Program-made: the position numbers and the translations under genes
From: DATLLJ01 sp035537875
GTDB lineage: Bacteria > Acidobacteriota > Vicinamibacteria > Vicinamibacterales > CAVVIG01
Length of the DNA: 64,000 bases
Direction: 5' to 3'
Assembly (NCBI GenBank): GCA_035537875.1
Contig: DATLLJ010000070.1
Coordinates: forward strand, 53,620 to 117,619
Shown here: positions 53,249 through 62,283 of the stretch, piece after piece
Numbering within the stretch: the first letter of the stretch is position 1
Layout of the letters: every line of letters starts with the position of its first letter
The notes under the pieces: model-generated
Database searches by the model: none
What the model was told of the DNA's origin: nothing
Seen by the model: only the letters and a program-made list of their open reading frames with translations

Positions 53249-55876
53249 ATGTCAACGTCGCCAACGGGGGCGATGCGCCAGTATCTGGACGCCAAACAGC
53301 AGCATCGCGACGCCATCGTGTTCTTCCGGATGGGCGACTTCTACGAGATGTTCTACCAGGACGCTCTCGTCGCAGCGCGCGCGCTCGAGTTGACGCTGAC
53401 CTCACGATCCAAGGACGCCGACGGCGGGGCCATCCCCATGTGCGGCGTCCCCTTTCATGCCGCCGACAGCTACATCGCGCGGCTGGTCAAGAAGGGCTTT
53501 CGGGTCGCCATCTGCGAACAAGTCGAGGATGCCAGAAAGGCCAAAGGGCTGGTCAGGCGTGAAGTCGTTCGGGTCGTCTCGCCGGGCACCCTGACCGATG
53601 CGGCGTATCTCGATGCCCGAGAGCCGCTGTTCCTGATGGCGGTGGCGCCCGGGCGCCAGGGACCTATTGGCGTCGCGCTGCTCGATCTTTCAACCGGTGA
53701 GTTCACGGCGACCGAGTACGGCGGCCTCGACGGCGCGACGACTCTGGCTGACGAGATTGCGCTGCTTCGACCCCGCGAAATCATCGTCCCCGATGGCGTA
53801 GACCTGGCGACCCGGCTCCCCGGCATCGCCGGCTCGCCGCTTCCCGTCACCCCCATCGACGCGTGGATCTTCGACGGCGAGTCAGCGCGCCGCGCGCTCC
53901 TCGATCAGCTCCGCGTCGGCGGCCTGGAAGGCTTCGGTCTCGAGTCGCATGGCGCCGCGGTCGGCGCCGCCGGCGCGCTCGTGCAGCACCTGCGTGGCAA
54001 GCAGAAGCTCGATCTGGCGCATGTGCGGGCGATCCGCTATCGCGAACGCGCCGACTCACTGCTCATCGACTCGACGACGCTGCGACACCTCGAGGTTGTG
54101 GAGGGCTCCGATGGCAGCCGCAGCGGGTCGCTGCTGGACGAGATCGACAGGACCGTCACGTCCATTGGCAGCCGCCTGCTGAGATCGTGGCTGCTTCGCC
54201 CGCTCGTCGCCCTCGAGCCGATTCGCGACCGCCTGGACGCCGTCGAGGAGCTGGCATTCCGGACGACCGAGCGCGGCAAGTTCCGCGACGCCCTGAAAGC
54301 CGTCCAGGACCTGGATCGGCTGGTCGCACGCGCCGCCCTGGGAACAGCCGGACCGCGCGACTTCCTCGGCCTCAAGAACTCACTGACCGTGGTTCCGCGC
54401 GTCCGGACGCTGCTCGCCGACCTTCACGCACCGCTGCTCCAGTCCCTGGTGGCCGAGCTCGACGATCTGGCGGACGTCCGCGACAGCATCGAGCGAACGA
54501 TTCTCGATGCCGCGCCTGCGCAGGCGCGGGATGGGGGGGTGATCCGCGACGGTATCGACGGCGAGCTCGACGAGCTCCGCACGATCAGCCGATCGGGCAA
54601 ACAGGTGATCGCCGAGATGGAGGCGCGCGAGCGGGAGCGGACGGGCATCGGATCGCTCAAGGTCCGCTACAACCGGGTGTTCGGCTACTACATCGAGATC
54701 TCGAACGCCAACCTTGGCGCGGTGCCCTCCGATTACCACCGCAAACAGACCATCGCGGGCGGCGAACGATTCGTGACGCCCGCGCTGAAGGAGTACGAAG
54801 ACAAGGTCGTCGGGGCCGACGAGCGCATCCTCGAACGGGAGCTCGAGATTTTCGAGAAGCTCAGGTGCGCCGTGGCGGCCGAAGCGGTGCGGATCCAGTC
54901 GACGTCCCGGGCGCTGGCCGCGCTCGACACCCTGTCGGCGCTTGCCGAAACAGCCGCCATCAACAACTACACGAAGCCGCACGTCCACGACGGAGACGAT
55001 CTCGTGGTGGTCGACGGCAGGCATCCGGTCGTCGAGCGACGGGTCGCATCGGCCGGCGATTCGTTCGTGCCCAACGACCTCCACCTGAACGCCAGCACCT
55101 CGCAGCTCGTCATCCTCACCGGTCCGAACATGGGGGGCAAGTCGACCTATCTCCGTCAGACGGCCCTGCTGGTCGTGATGGCGCAAGCCGGCTCGTTCGT
55201 GCCCGCGCGGGAGGCCAAGCTGTCACTGGTGGATCGGATCTTCGCGCGGGTGGGCGCTTCCGACAACATCGCGCGAGGACACTCCACGTTCATGGTCGAG
55301 ATGCAGGAAACCGCCAACATCCTGCACCATGCGACGTCACGCAGCCTCGTGGTGCTCGACGAAATCGGCCGGGGCACGGCGACGTTCGACGGCCTGAGCA
55401 TCGCCTGGGCGGTCGCTGAATACCTGGCGACGAACCCAAGGGCGCGCCCCAAGACGTTGTTCGCCACGCATTACCATGAGCTGACCGATCTCGGAGAGGC
55501 CACGCCGGGCGTGGTCAACTTCCACGTCGCTGCGCGCGAGTGGAAGGAAGAGATTGTCTTCCTCAGAAAAATCGTTCCCGGCCGGTCCGACAGGAGCTAC
55601 GGGATTCAGGTCGCGCGACTGGCCGGGCTGCCCTCCGTCGTGATCGACCGAGCCCGTGCGATTCTCGGGGCGCTCGAGCGCGACGAGCTGACACGGGGCG
55701 GTCGTCCTTCGGTCAGCGGAACGGCAACCGATCCGCAACAGCAGCTGGGACTGTTTCAGAGCCACCCGCTGGACGACCGGCTTCGTGAACGCCTGTCCGA
55801 ACTCGATGTCGATCGGATGACGCCGATGGAGGCGCTCGCCTTGCTGGCCGATCTCAAGAGGGAGGCCCTCGGATGA
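53249..55876 (+). CDS. mutS: DNA mismatch-repair protein MutS
   Basis: MutS recognises mispaired bases. The 875-residue protein has the mismatch-wedge motif F-Y-E (31-33 in GDFYEMF), connector and lever domains, and a C-terminal ATPase. Walker A GPNMGGKST is at about 625-633, followed by the STFMVEMQET and DEIGRGT motifs. The stop overlaps the next gene by 4 nt (ATGA). No mutL is present in the window. Confidence 0.97.
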   Translation: MSTSPTGAMRQYLDAKQQHRDAIVFFRMGDFYEMFYQDALVAARALELTLTSRSKDADGGAIPMCGVPFHAADSYIARLVKKGFRVAICEQVEDARKAKGLVRREVVRVVSPGTLTDAAYLDAREPLFLMAVAPGRQGPIGVALLDLSTGEFTATEYGGLDGATTLADEIALLRPREIIVPDGVDLATRLPGIAGSPLPVTPIDAWIFDGESARRALLDQLRVGGLEGFGLESHGAAVGAAGALVQHLRGKQKLDLAHVRAIRYRERADSLLIDSTTLRHLEVVEGSDGSRSGSLLDEIDRTVTSIGSRLLRSWLLRPLVALEPIRDRLDAVEELAFRTTERGKFRDALKAVQDLDRLVARAALGTAGPRDFLGLKNSLTVVPRVRTLLADLHAPLLQSLVAELDDLADVRDSIERTILDAAPAQARDGGVIRDGIDGELDELRTISRSGKQVIAEMEARERERTGIGSLKVRYNRVFGYYIEISNANLGAVPSDYHRKQTIAGGERFVTPALKEYEDKVVGADERILERELEIFEKLRCAVAAEAVRIQSTSRALAALDTLSALAETAAINNYTKPHVHDGDDLVVVDGRHPVVERRVASAGDSFVPNDLHLNASTSQLVILTGPNMGGKSTYLRQTALLVVMAQAGSFVPAREAKLSLVDRIFARVGASDNIARGHSTFMVEMQETANILHHATSRSLVVLDEIGRGTATFDGLSIAWAVAEYLATNPRARPKTLFATHYHELTDLGEATPGVVNFHVAAREWKEEIVFLRKIVPGRSDRSYGIQVARLAGLPSVVIDRARAILGALERDELTRGGRPSVSGTATDPQQQLGLFQSHPLDDRLRERLSELDVDRMTPMEALALLADLKREALG

Positions 55877-57402
55877 GAGGATGGGTCCCGTGGGCAGCAC
55901 TCGTGTTCATATGCGCCGCGTGCCACGATCGGCCCAGGCCGAACCCTGATGTCCTCGTCGTCGCCCTAGCGACGGGGCCGAACAACCTCGACCCTCGCGT
56001 CGGCCTCGACGACACCTCGCAGAAGATTGGAGACCTGATTTTCGACAGCCTGTTCGAGCTGGACGACCGGCTGCGCGTCTCGCCCAAGCTCGCGGAACGG
56101 CTCGATCACCCGACCGTGACCACCTACGTCGTGACGCTCAAACAGGGCGTGCGTTTCCACGACGGACACGAGCTCACTTCCGCAGACGTCGTTTACACGT
56201 TCGGCAGCTTCCTCGATCCCGACTTCGTCTCGTCCCGGAAGGGTGGCTACCGCGAACTGCATTCGGTCGAGCCGCTCGACCGGTATTCTGTGCTCTTCAC
56301 GCTCGTTCGCCCCTTCACGTCATTCCCCATCAACTTGATCATGCCGATCGTCCCCGACGGCGCCGGCGCGGAGCTCGCGAGGAAACCGGTCGGCACCGGC
56401 CCCTACCGGTTCGTCCGCTACGCCGTGGACGACTTCGTCGAGCTCGCGCCGTTTGCCGACTACCATGGCGGGGCGCCGAGAAACGATGGGCTGATTCTCA
56501 AAGTTGTCCCCGACGACATCATGCGCGGCCTCGAGCTGCGCAAGGGCACGACCGATCTGGTGGTGAACGACCTGACGCCGGACATCGCCTTTCAGCTCGA
56601 GAGAAACCACCAGCTCGCGATGACTGAAGCTCCCGGCGTCGATTACCAGTACGTCGGGCTTAACCTGTCGGATCCCGTGCTCAAAGACGTCCAGGTCCGC
56701 CAGGCGCTCGCACACGCCATCGACAGCCGGTCCATCATCCAGTATCTGCGCCGAGGCCTGGCGCGACCGGCGGCCGGGCTGCTGCCGCAGCAGTCATGGG
56801 CTGCGGCCTCCGGCCTCGACGCCTACCCGTACGATCCCGCTCGCGCCCGCGCTCTTCTCGACCAGGCCGGCTACCGCGACCCGGACGGCGATGGTCCTTC
56901 ACCGCGCTTTCGTCTCGGATTGAAGATCTCCAATGCCGTGGAGTTCAATCGTCTGCAGGCCGCCGTGATTCAGCAGAATCTTCGGGACGTGGGCGTGGAT
57001 CTCGACGTGCGCACGTTCGAGTTCGCCACGCTGTTTTCCGACGTGCTGGCCGGCAATTTTCAGATGTACACCCTGCAGTGGACGGCTGGCTCGCTGGCAG
57101 ACCCCGACATACTCAGGCGCGTGTTTCATTCGGCCCAGGTGCCGCCCGTCGGGTTCAACCGCGGGCACTACCGCAACCCTGAAGTCGACCGGTTGCTCGA
57201 CGAAGCCAGCGCGTCGAGCGACGAACCTCGCCGGCTGGAGCTCTTTCAAGAGAGCCAGCGTCTGATCGCACGCGACGTTCCGTACATCAGCCTCTGGAAC
57301 AAGACCAACTTCGTCGTCGCCCAGCCCTCGCTCGAAGGCGTGCACGTGTCCACGCTCGGCGACTTCACATTTCTGAAGGACGTCAGGCGCGCCCACGAGT
57401 AG
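55873..57402 (+). CDS. ABC-transporter substrate-binding lipoprotein, family 5 (peptide type)
   Basis: The 509-residue protein has a lipobox (FICAAC, Cys at about 17). The family 5 fold shows the segments ATGPNNLDPRVGLDDTS, GVRFHDGHELTSADVVYTF and VRQALAHAIDSR. Such proteins carry oligopeptides, nickel or opines to an inner-membrane ABC permease; no permease genes lie next to it. It is translationally coupled to mutS, which seems functionally unrelated. Confidence 0.88.
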   Translation: MRGWVPWAALVFICAACHDRPRPNPDVLVVALATGPNNLDPRVGLDDTSQKIGDLIFDSLFELDDRLRVSPKLAERLDHPTVTTYVVTLKQGVRFHDGHELTSADVVYTFGSFLDPDFVSSRKGGYRELHSVEPLDRYSVLFTLVRPFTSFPINLIMPIVPDGAGAELARKPVGTGPYRFVRYAVDDFVELAPFADYHGGAPRNDGLILKVVPDDIMRGLELRKGTTDLVVNDLTPDIAFQLERNHQLAMTEAPGVDYQYVGLNLSDPVLKDVQVRQALAHAIDSRSIIQYLRRGLARPAAGLLPQQSWAAASGLDAYPYDPARARALLDQAGYRDPDGDGPSPRFRLGLKISNAVEFNRLQAAVIQQNLRDVGVDLDVRTFEFATLFSDVLAGNFQMYTLQWTAGSLADPDILRRVFHSAQVPPVGFNRGHYRNPEVDRLLDEASASSDEPRRLELFQESQRLIARDVPYISLWNKTNFVVAQPSLEGVHVSTLGDFTFLKDVRRAHE

Positions 57403-57447
57403 AGGTCGGAGCGTTGCCCCGCACTTTTGTGATTTAATGTGCGGCGA

Positions 57448-58533
57448 ATGGCGAAGAAGCCGTCGCGCTTCCTCCAGACTCCGATCGAACCGTTCGTTGT
57501 CGAAGCAGGACTCACGGCCGATCAGGTTCTTGCCAGGATGGAGCGCATCTCCTTCCAGGGCCGAAACCTTGCGACCGCACACCGGATCTGGCAGAAGATG
57601 CTGGAAGATGACGTCACGATCTTCCTGGGCATGGCCGGCGCGCTCTCGGCGGGAGGCCTTCGCCTGATCGTCGCGCACCTGATCGAAAACCGATACGTCG
57701 ATTGTCTCGTCTCGACCGGCGCCAACCTGTACCACGATCTGCACGAAAGCCGTGGACAGCGGCACTACGTCGGGTCGCCGCTAGCCGACGACGCGGCCCT
57801 GGCCGACGACCAAATCGATCGTGTGTACGACACGTACGCGAGCGAGGAAGAATTCATCGAGAACGACAACTGGATCGCCGCCTACGCCGCCACCCTCGAA
57901 CCGCGACCATACACGTCGCGGGAGTTTCTTTATCTGCTCGGCGGACATCTGTGGAAGACGACCGGCGGGAACGGCATCCTGACGGCGGCCTACCGCGCAA
58001 ACGTTCCTATCTTCTGCCCTGCGATCGCCGACTCCTCGATAGGCATGGGCCTGTCGCAGGCCCGTCAGGTGAAGCCGGGCGCCGGCCACATCGACGTCAT
58101 CGGCGACATCGTGGAGTCGGCAAACCTGGTCATTCGCCGGCCACGAACGGCCTCCGTCGTGCTCGGCGGCGGCACGCCGAAGAACTTCATCAACCAGGCG
58201 AGCGTTCAAGCCGAGTTCTACAGTTCCCGGGTCAGCGGGCACCGCTACGCACTGCAGATCGTGACCGACGTCCCGCATTTCGGCGGCGCGTCGGGATCGA
58301 CGCTCGAAGAGGCCCGGAGCTGGGGCAAGCTTGCGACCGACGCCGCGCAGGTGTCGGTGCAGGCGGATGCCACCATCGCCCTGCCGCTCCTGGCCAGCGC
58401 TCTGGCCGCGACGGCCCCGGCGCCGCTCGCGCGCCGACCGCCGGCCTTCGCCCTCGGATCCCGCCTCATGACCATTGACGGCCTAACTGCCCCCCATGAC
58501 CGCTTCGAGGAAGCGAATGAGCCTACCGTTTGA
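57448..58533 (+). CDS. Deoxyhypusine synthase-family protein
   Basis: This 361-residue protein is a bacterial member of the deoxyhypusine synthase family. The NAD-binding and substrate regions are visible: LSAGGLRLIVAHLIE, STGANLYHDLHE, ADSSIGMG. The catalytic Lys294 lies in SWGKL, matching the active-site Lys of the eukaryotic enzyme. The normal KHH motif after GGG reads KNF (245-247) here, so a different reaction is likely. Bacteria lack eIF5A, and members of this family make homospermidine or related polyamines. The agmatinase gene overlaps its 3' end, supporting polyamine synthesis. Possible substrates include agmatine, putrescine or spermidine. Confidence 0.85.
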   Translation: MAKKPSRFLQTPIEPFVVEAGLTADQVLARMERISFQGRNLATAHRIWQKMLEDDVTIFLGMAGALSAGGLRLIVAHLIENRYVDCLVSTGANLYHDLHESRGQRHYVGSPLADDAALADDQIDRVYDTYASEEEFIENDNWIAAYAATLEPRPYTSREFLYLLGGHLWKTTGGNGILTAAYRANVPIFCPAIADSSIGMGLSQARQVKPGAGHIDVIGDIVESANLVIRRPRTASVVLGGGTPKNFINQASVQAEFYSSRVSGHRYALQIVTDVPHFGGASGSTLEEARSWGKLATDAAQVSVQADATIALPLLASALAATAPAPLARRPPAFALGSRLMTIDGLTAPHDRFEEANEPTV

Positions 58534-59428
58534 GTACGACCGGCTCGCTTCAGGCGAGTTCGGCGGAACCACACCCACCACGACAGACTTCGAACACGCC
58601 CGCGTCGCCATTCTCCCCATCCCGCTCGATCGGACGACGTCGTACGTGGCGGGCACGCGCAACGGTCCGCACGAAATCCTGGTGGCCTCGTCGCACATGG
58701 AGCTCTGGGACGAAGAAACCGAGACCGACGTGCACAGCATCGGCATCTTCACCCTTCCCGAGATGGAGTTCCCCTTGGCGACGATGGACGAGGTCGTCGA
58801 GGAAATCCGCCGCGTGGCAACCGAGCTCGTGTCGCGGGAGAAGTTCCCGGTGATCCTCGGCGGCGAGCATTCGATCACCGCCCCGGTCGTGGCCGCCGTC
58901 GCAGCCAAACACCCCGGCCTCTCGGTGCTCCAAATCGACGCCCACGCCGACCTGCGCGAGACATTCATGGGTTCGCCGCACAATCACGCCTGCGCCATGC
59001 GCCGCGTTCTGGAGTACGCACGCGCGACGCAGGTCGGGATACGGAGTCTCTCCACCGAGGAAGCGGCGGCGGTGCCAACGCTTCCCACCGAAGTCTTCTA
59101 CGACTACAACATGCGGCGGCACGACGACTGGATCGACCGCATCGTCGACTCGTTGAGCGAGACCGTCTACATCACCATCGACTGCGACGGCTTCGATCCG
59201 GCTATCATGCCGGCGGTTGGGACGCCAGAACCCGGTGGCCTGACCTGGTACGAATCGCTGACGCTGCTCCGCCGGGTCATCGAGTCGCGGCGCGTCGTCG
59301 GCTGCGACCTCGTCGAGCTCTGTCCCTTGCCCGGCAACGTCGCGCCGAATTTTCTCTGCGCCAAGCTGATCTACAAGATTCTCTCGTATCGGTTCGGCAG
59401 CGAGGTCGCCAACAGAAAACGGCCGTGA
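58517..59428 (+). CDS. speB: Agmatinase / ureohydrolase-family protein
   Basis: The ~303-residue enzyme has the binuclear manganese motifs GGEHSIT, DAHADLR and the late DCDGFDP (usually D-x-D-x-x-D-P), together with GCDLVELCP. Agmatinase splits agmatine into putrescine and urea. The ATG at 58517 follows GAGGAAG and lies within the last 17 nt of the deoxyhypusine-synthase-like gene. Arginase or formimidoglutamase activity cannot be excluded. Confidence 0.88.
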   Translation: MSLPFEYDRLASGEFGGTTPTTTDFEHARVAILPIPLDRTTSYVAGTRNGPHEILVASSHMELWDEETETDVHSIGIFTLPEMEFPLATMDEVVEEIRRVATELVSREKFPVILGGEHSITAPVVAAVAAKHPGLSVLQIDAHADLRETFMGSPHNHACAMRRVLEYARATQVGIRSLSTEEAAAVPTLPTEVFYDYNMRRHDDWIDRIVDSLSETVYITIDCDGFDPAIMPAVGTPEPGGLTWYESLTLLRRVIESRRVVGCDLVELCPLPGNVAPNFLCAKLIYKILSYRFGSEVANRKRP

Positions 59429-59452
59429 GCCCCGTTCTACCGAGGTGACGCA

Positions 59453-60490
59453 ATGAGAGCTCTGTTGACCATCGTCGTCGGTCTGTTCGTCATCTCGTTG
59501 GCCCAGGTCCGCGCCGGCCAGGACGCGGAACCCTGCCGGCCGGCCGGGAAGGTCCAGTTCGTCTGCGGTCAGGATGCCCCTGAGGATCTGGTGCTCATCC
59601 CGGGATCGCAGTGGCTGGTCGCTTCGGTTTTCTCGCCGAAAGGCGGTATCCGTCTGATCGACACGCAGAACAGATCGACCACGAATGCGTATCCGACCGC
59701 AGATTCGAGAGAGCGGTTCGACGCCGTGACCTACAAGACCTGTCCAGGTCCCCCTGGCGCTGAACAGAAAGGCAGTTTTCGGACTCACGGTCTTGCGCTT
59801 CGTCCGGCGAAAAACTCCGTCCATACGCTGTACGTCGTCCATCACGGCACGAGGGAGTCGATCGAGGTCTTCGAGCTCGATGCGCGCGCCAAACCGCCGA
59901 CACTGACGTGGATCGGATGCGCCGTCGCCCCCGATCCCGTCGGGCTCAACGAGGTCGTGGCGTTGCCCGACGGCGGATTCGTGGCGACCGATTTCCTGGC
60001 TCGGGGGATCGACGCGGCCGCCCGCGGAAGAATGCTGGCGGGAGAAGCCAACGGTGCCCTGTGGGAATGGCAGCCGGGCACGGGATGGAAAATGATTCCG
60101 GGCAGCGAAGCCTCGGGCGCCAACGGCCTGGAAATATCGCCGGACGGACAATGGTTCTACGTCGCGGCCTGGGGGAGCCAGTCGTTCTTCCGCCTCTCAC
60201 GGGGACAGACGCCTGCCAAAAGAGACTCGGTGCCGCTGGGATTCCGCGCAGACAACGTCCGGTGGGCGCCTGACGGGTCGCTCTTCGTGGCGGGGCAAGG
60301 CGGGACAGCGCCCGAGCAGACATCTAATGTGGTGAAAATCGATCCGATCACGCTGAGAGTGACCGAAGTCATACGTCATCCGAACAGCCCTGAGTTCGGC
60401 GCGGGTACGGTCGCTGTGCAGGTCGGCAACGAAATCTGGGTGGGTTCGTTCAGAGGCGACCGAATCGCACGCTTTCCGGCCACCCCTTAG
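59453..60490 (+). CDS. Exported SMP-30/gluconolactonase-like beta-propeller
   Basis: The 345-residue protein has a signal peptide (about 3-22, ending VRAG). The propeller repeats include GLNEVVALPDGGFVATDF, ASGANGLEISPDGQWFYVAAW and ADNVRWAPDGSLFVAGQ, of SMP-30/paraoxonase type. Metal-binding Glu, Asn and Asp residues are present, but the exact lactone or ester substrate is unknown. It follows speB by 24 nt with its own GAGGTG site, so it may share the transcript. Confidence 0.78.
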   Translation: MRALLTIVVGLFVISLAQVRAGQDAEPCRPAGKVQFVCGQDAPEDLVLIPGSQWLVASVFSPKGGIRLIDTQNRSTTNAYPTADSRERFDAVTYKTCPGPPGAEQKGSFRTHGLALRPAKNSVHTLYVVHHGTRESIEVFELDARAKPPTLTWIGCAVAPDPVGLNEVVALPDGGFVATDFLARGIDAAARGRMLAGEANGALWEWQPGTGWKMIPGSEASGANGLEISPDGQWFYVAAWGSQSFFRLSRGQTPAKRDSVPLGFRADNVRWAPDGSLFVAGQGGTAPEQTSNVVKIDPITLRVTEVIRHPNSPEFGAGTVAVQVGNEIWVGSFRGDRIARFPATP

Positions 60491-60493
60491 CGA

Positions 60494-61222
60494 CTACGTC
60501 TTCTTCAGGTTGTCCAGTGCCTTCTTGGCCTCGGCGTTGAACGGCGAGTCAGGGAATTCCTTCACGATTCGGTCGAAGGTCTGCTGAGCGTCTGCTGTCT
60601 TGCCCGCGTCGCGATAGGCCATCCCGAGCTGCATGAGGATGCCGTCAACCGGGAGGGGGCCATCGGTGAGCTGTGCAAGCTCCCGGAAAGTGTTGATCGC
60701 CGGCTCGTACTGCCCACTCTTCGCCTGAGCCTCAGCGATCGCGATGCGTGCCATGCGTCCGTAAATATGATCGGCCCCGGCGCGATCGATGACCTGCTGA
60801 TACGCTGCAATCGCCTCCGCCTCGTTGCCGAGCGCGATCTGCAGCGTTCCCTCCTGGTATCTGGCGAAAATACCGGCGTCGTTGCCCGGGTAGGCATCAG
60901 CTGCGGCCTTGAACTTGACGACGGCGGCTTCGCCGCGGGCGCGTTCGGTCGCGAAGCTGGGGCCGGCCCCCGGGGTGCCGGGTGCGACGGGAGGACCGAT
61001 GCGCGTCGCCGCCACGGCCGACGCTTCCGCGAGCAGTGCTTCGGCGCGCGAATCGACGCGGTCGCGCCAGGCCACGTAGCCGAGCACGGCGGCGCCGACG
61101 ATGACGACGGCGGCGATGGTGAACGTCGTTTCACGCCTGCGAGCCTCGACTGCCCCGCGCGCCTGCCGCGCCCAGACTGAGAGCTCGTTCTCTTTCAGAT
61201 GATGTCGTTCAGCTCGTTTCAT
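60494..61222 (-). CDS. Membrane-anchored TPR protein (YfgM/CpoB-like)
   Basis: The ~242-residue protein has a charged N-terminus (KRAERHHLKENELSVWARQA), one membrane helix (about 33-50) and a periplasmic stretch with several TPR-like helices ending in FDRIVKEFPDSPFNAEAKKALDNLKK. This layout is that of YfgM, which works with the Sec/PpiD chaperone system. The sequence is divergent, so the family is likely but not certain. It converges on the SMP-30 gene and is divergent from the TAXI gene. Confidence 0.75.
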   Translation of the reverse strand: MKRAERHHLKENELSVWARQARGAVEARRRETTFTIAAVVIVGAAVLGYVAWRDRVDSRAEALLAEASAVAATRIGPPVAPGTPGAGPSFATERARGEAAVVKFKAAADAYPGNDAGIFARYQEGTLQIALGNEAEAIAAYQQVIDRAGADHIYGRMARIAIAEAQAKSGQYEPAINTFRELAQLTDGPLPVDGILMQLGMAYRDAGKTADAQQTFDRIVKEFPDSPFNAEAKKALDNLKKT

Positions 61223-61281
61223 ATCGAACGGATCATATCGTCTGGAGCTTGAGATCGCTAGATTGGTATAGTCACCCAGCC

Positions 61282-62283
61282 ATGACCCCTGCCCCGCCGC
61301 CTGGAACACCGCGATTCTTCCGAATGACGCTCGGAGCGGTCTGTCTGGCCATATGGTTCGCCGGCGCCTGTGCTTCGGACGGGGCCGGCAAGCAACGCCT
61401 CTCGATCGCCACCGGAGGCACGGGAGGGGTGTTCTATCCCTACGGGGGGGGCATTGCCAAAGTCATCACCGAGTACGTCCCGAACGTAGAGGCAACCGCT
61501 GAGGTGACGGCGGCGTCGGTCGACAATCTGAAGTTTCTTCGCGATCAGAAAGCGGACCTGGCATTCACGACGGGCGACATGCTGGCCGACGCGGTCAACG
61601 GCACCGGTCCGTTCAAAGGTGCGAAAGTACCGCTCCGGACGCTTGCGGTGCTCTATGTCAACTACACGCACGTGGTGACGCTGGCGTCGAGGCCCATACG
61701 TACGTTGGGCGACCTGAAGGGCAAGGTGGTTTCGACCGGTTCTCCCGGCAGCGGCGGCGAGGTGACGGCATTTCGAGTTCTCGAATCCGTCGGCATCAAT
61801 CCCGCGACCGATATCCAGAAACAGGGGCTCGGCGTCGCTCAGGCCGTCGAAGCCCTAAAGGACGGCAAGATTGACGCGTTCTTCTGGAGCGGCGGACTGC
61901 CGACTGCAGCCATTCTCGATCTGGCTCATACGCCAGGCATGACCATCCGGATGCTGTCCAACGACGCCGTGCTGCCCGCGCTGCAGCGATCCTATGGAAC
62001 GTCCTTGTACTTCATCCGGAACGTCCCTATGGACACATACCCCGGTCTCGAAGGCGACGTGCCCGTCATCTCCGTGACAATCGTCCTCGCCGTGAACGAG
62101 AGCATGCCGGAGCAGCTCGCGTACGACCTGACGAGAACCCTGTTCGAGCATCAGACAGAGCTGGCCGCCATTCACCCTGAGGCGAAGAACCTCTCGCTCG
62201 AAACCGCGACCCAGGGGTCGCCCGCGCCCTTCCATGAAGGCGCCATCCGCTTCTACGTCGCGCAGAACGCCTGGCCACGTTGA
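61282..62283 (+). CDS. TAXI-family TRAP transporter solute-binding protein
   Basis: The ~333-residue protein has a lipobox-like FAGAC (Cys about 30). The TAXI fold starts with LSIATGGTGGVFYPYGGGIAKVI and has DLKGKVVSTGSPGSGGEVTAFRVLE and GLGVAQAVEALKDGKIDAFFWSGG. It delivers organic acids or amino acids such as glutamate to the fused TRAP permease encoded next; their frames overlap. The ligand is unknown. Confidence 0.9.
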   Translation: MTPAPPPGTPRFFRMTLGAVCLAIWFAGACASDGAGKQRLSIATGGTGGVFYPYGGGIAKVITEYVPNVEATAEVTAASVDNLKFLRDQKADLAFTTGDMLADAVNGTGPFKGAKVPLRTLAVLYVNYTHVVTLASRPIRTLGDLKGKVVSTGSPGSGGEVTAFRVLESVGINPATDIQKQGLGVAQAVEALKDGKIDAFFWSGGLPTAAILDLAHTPGMTIRMLSNDAVLPALQRSYGTSLYFIRNVPMDTYPGLEGDVPVISVTIVLAVNESMPEQLAYDLTRTLFEHQTELAAIHPEAKNLSLETATQGSPAPFHEGAIRFYVAQNAWPR

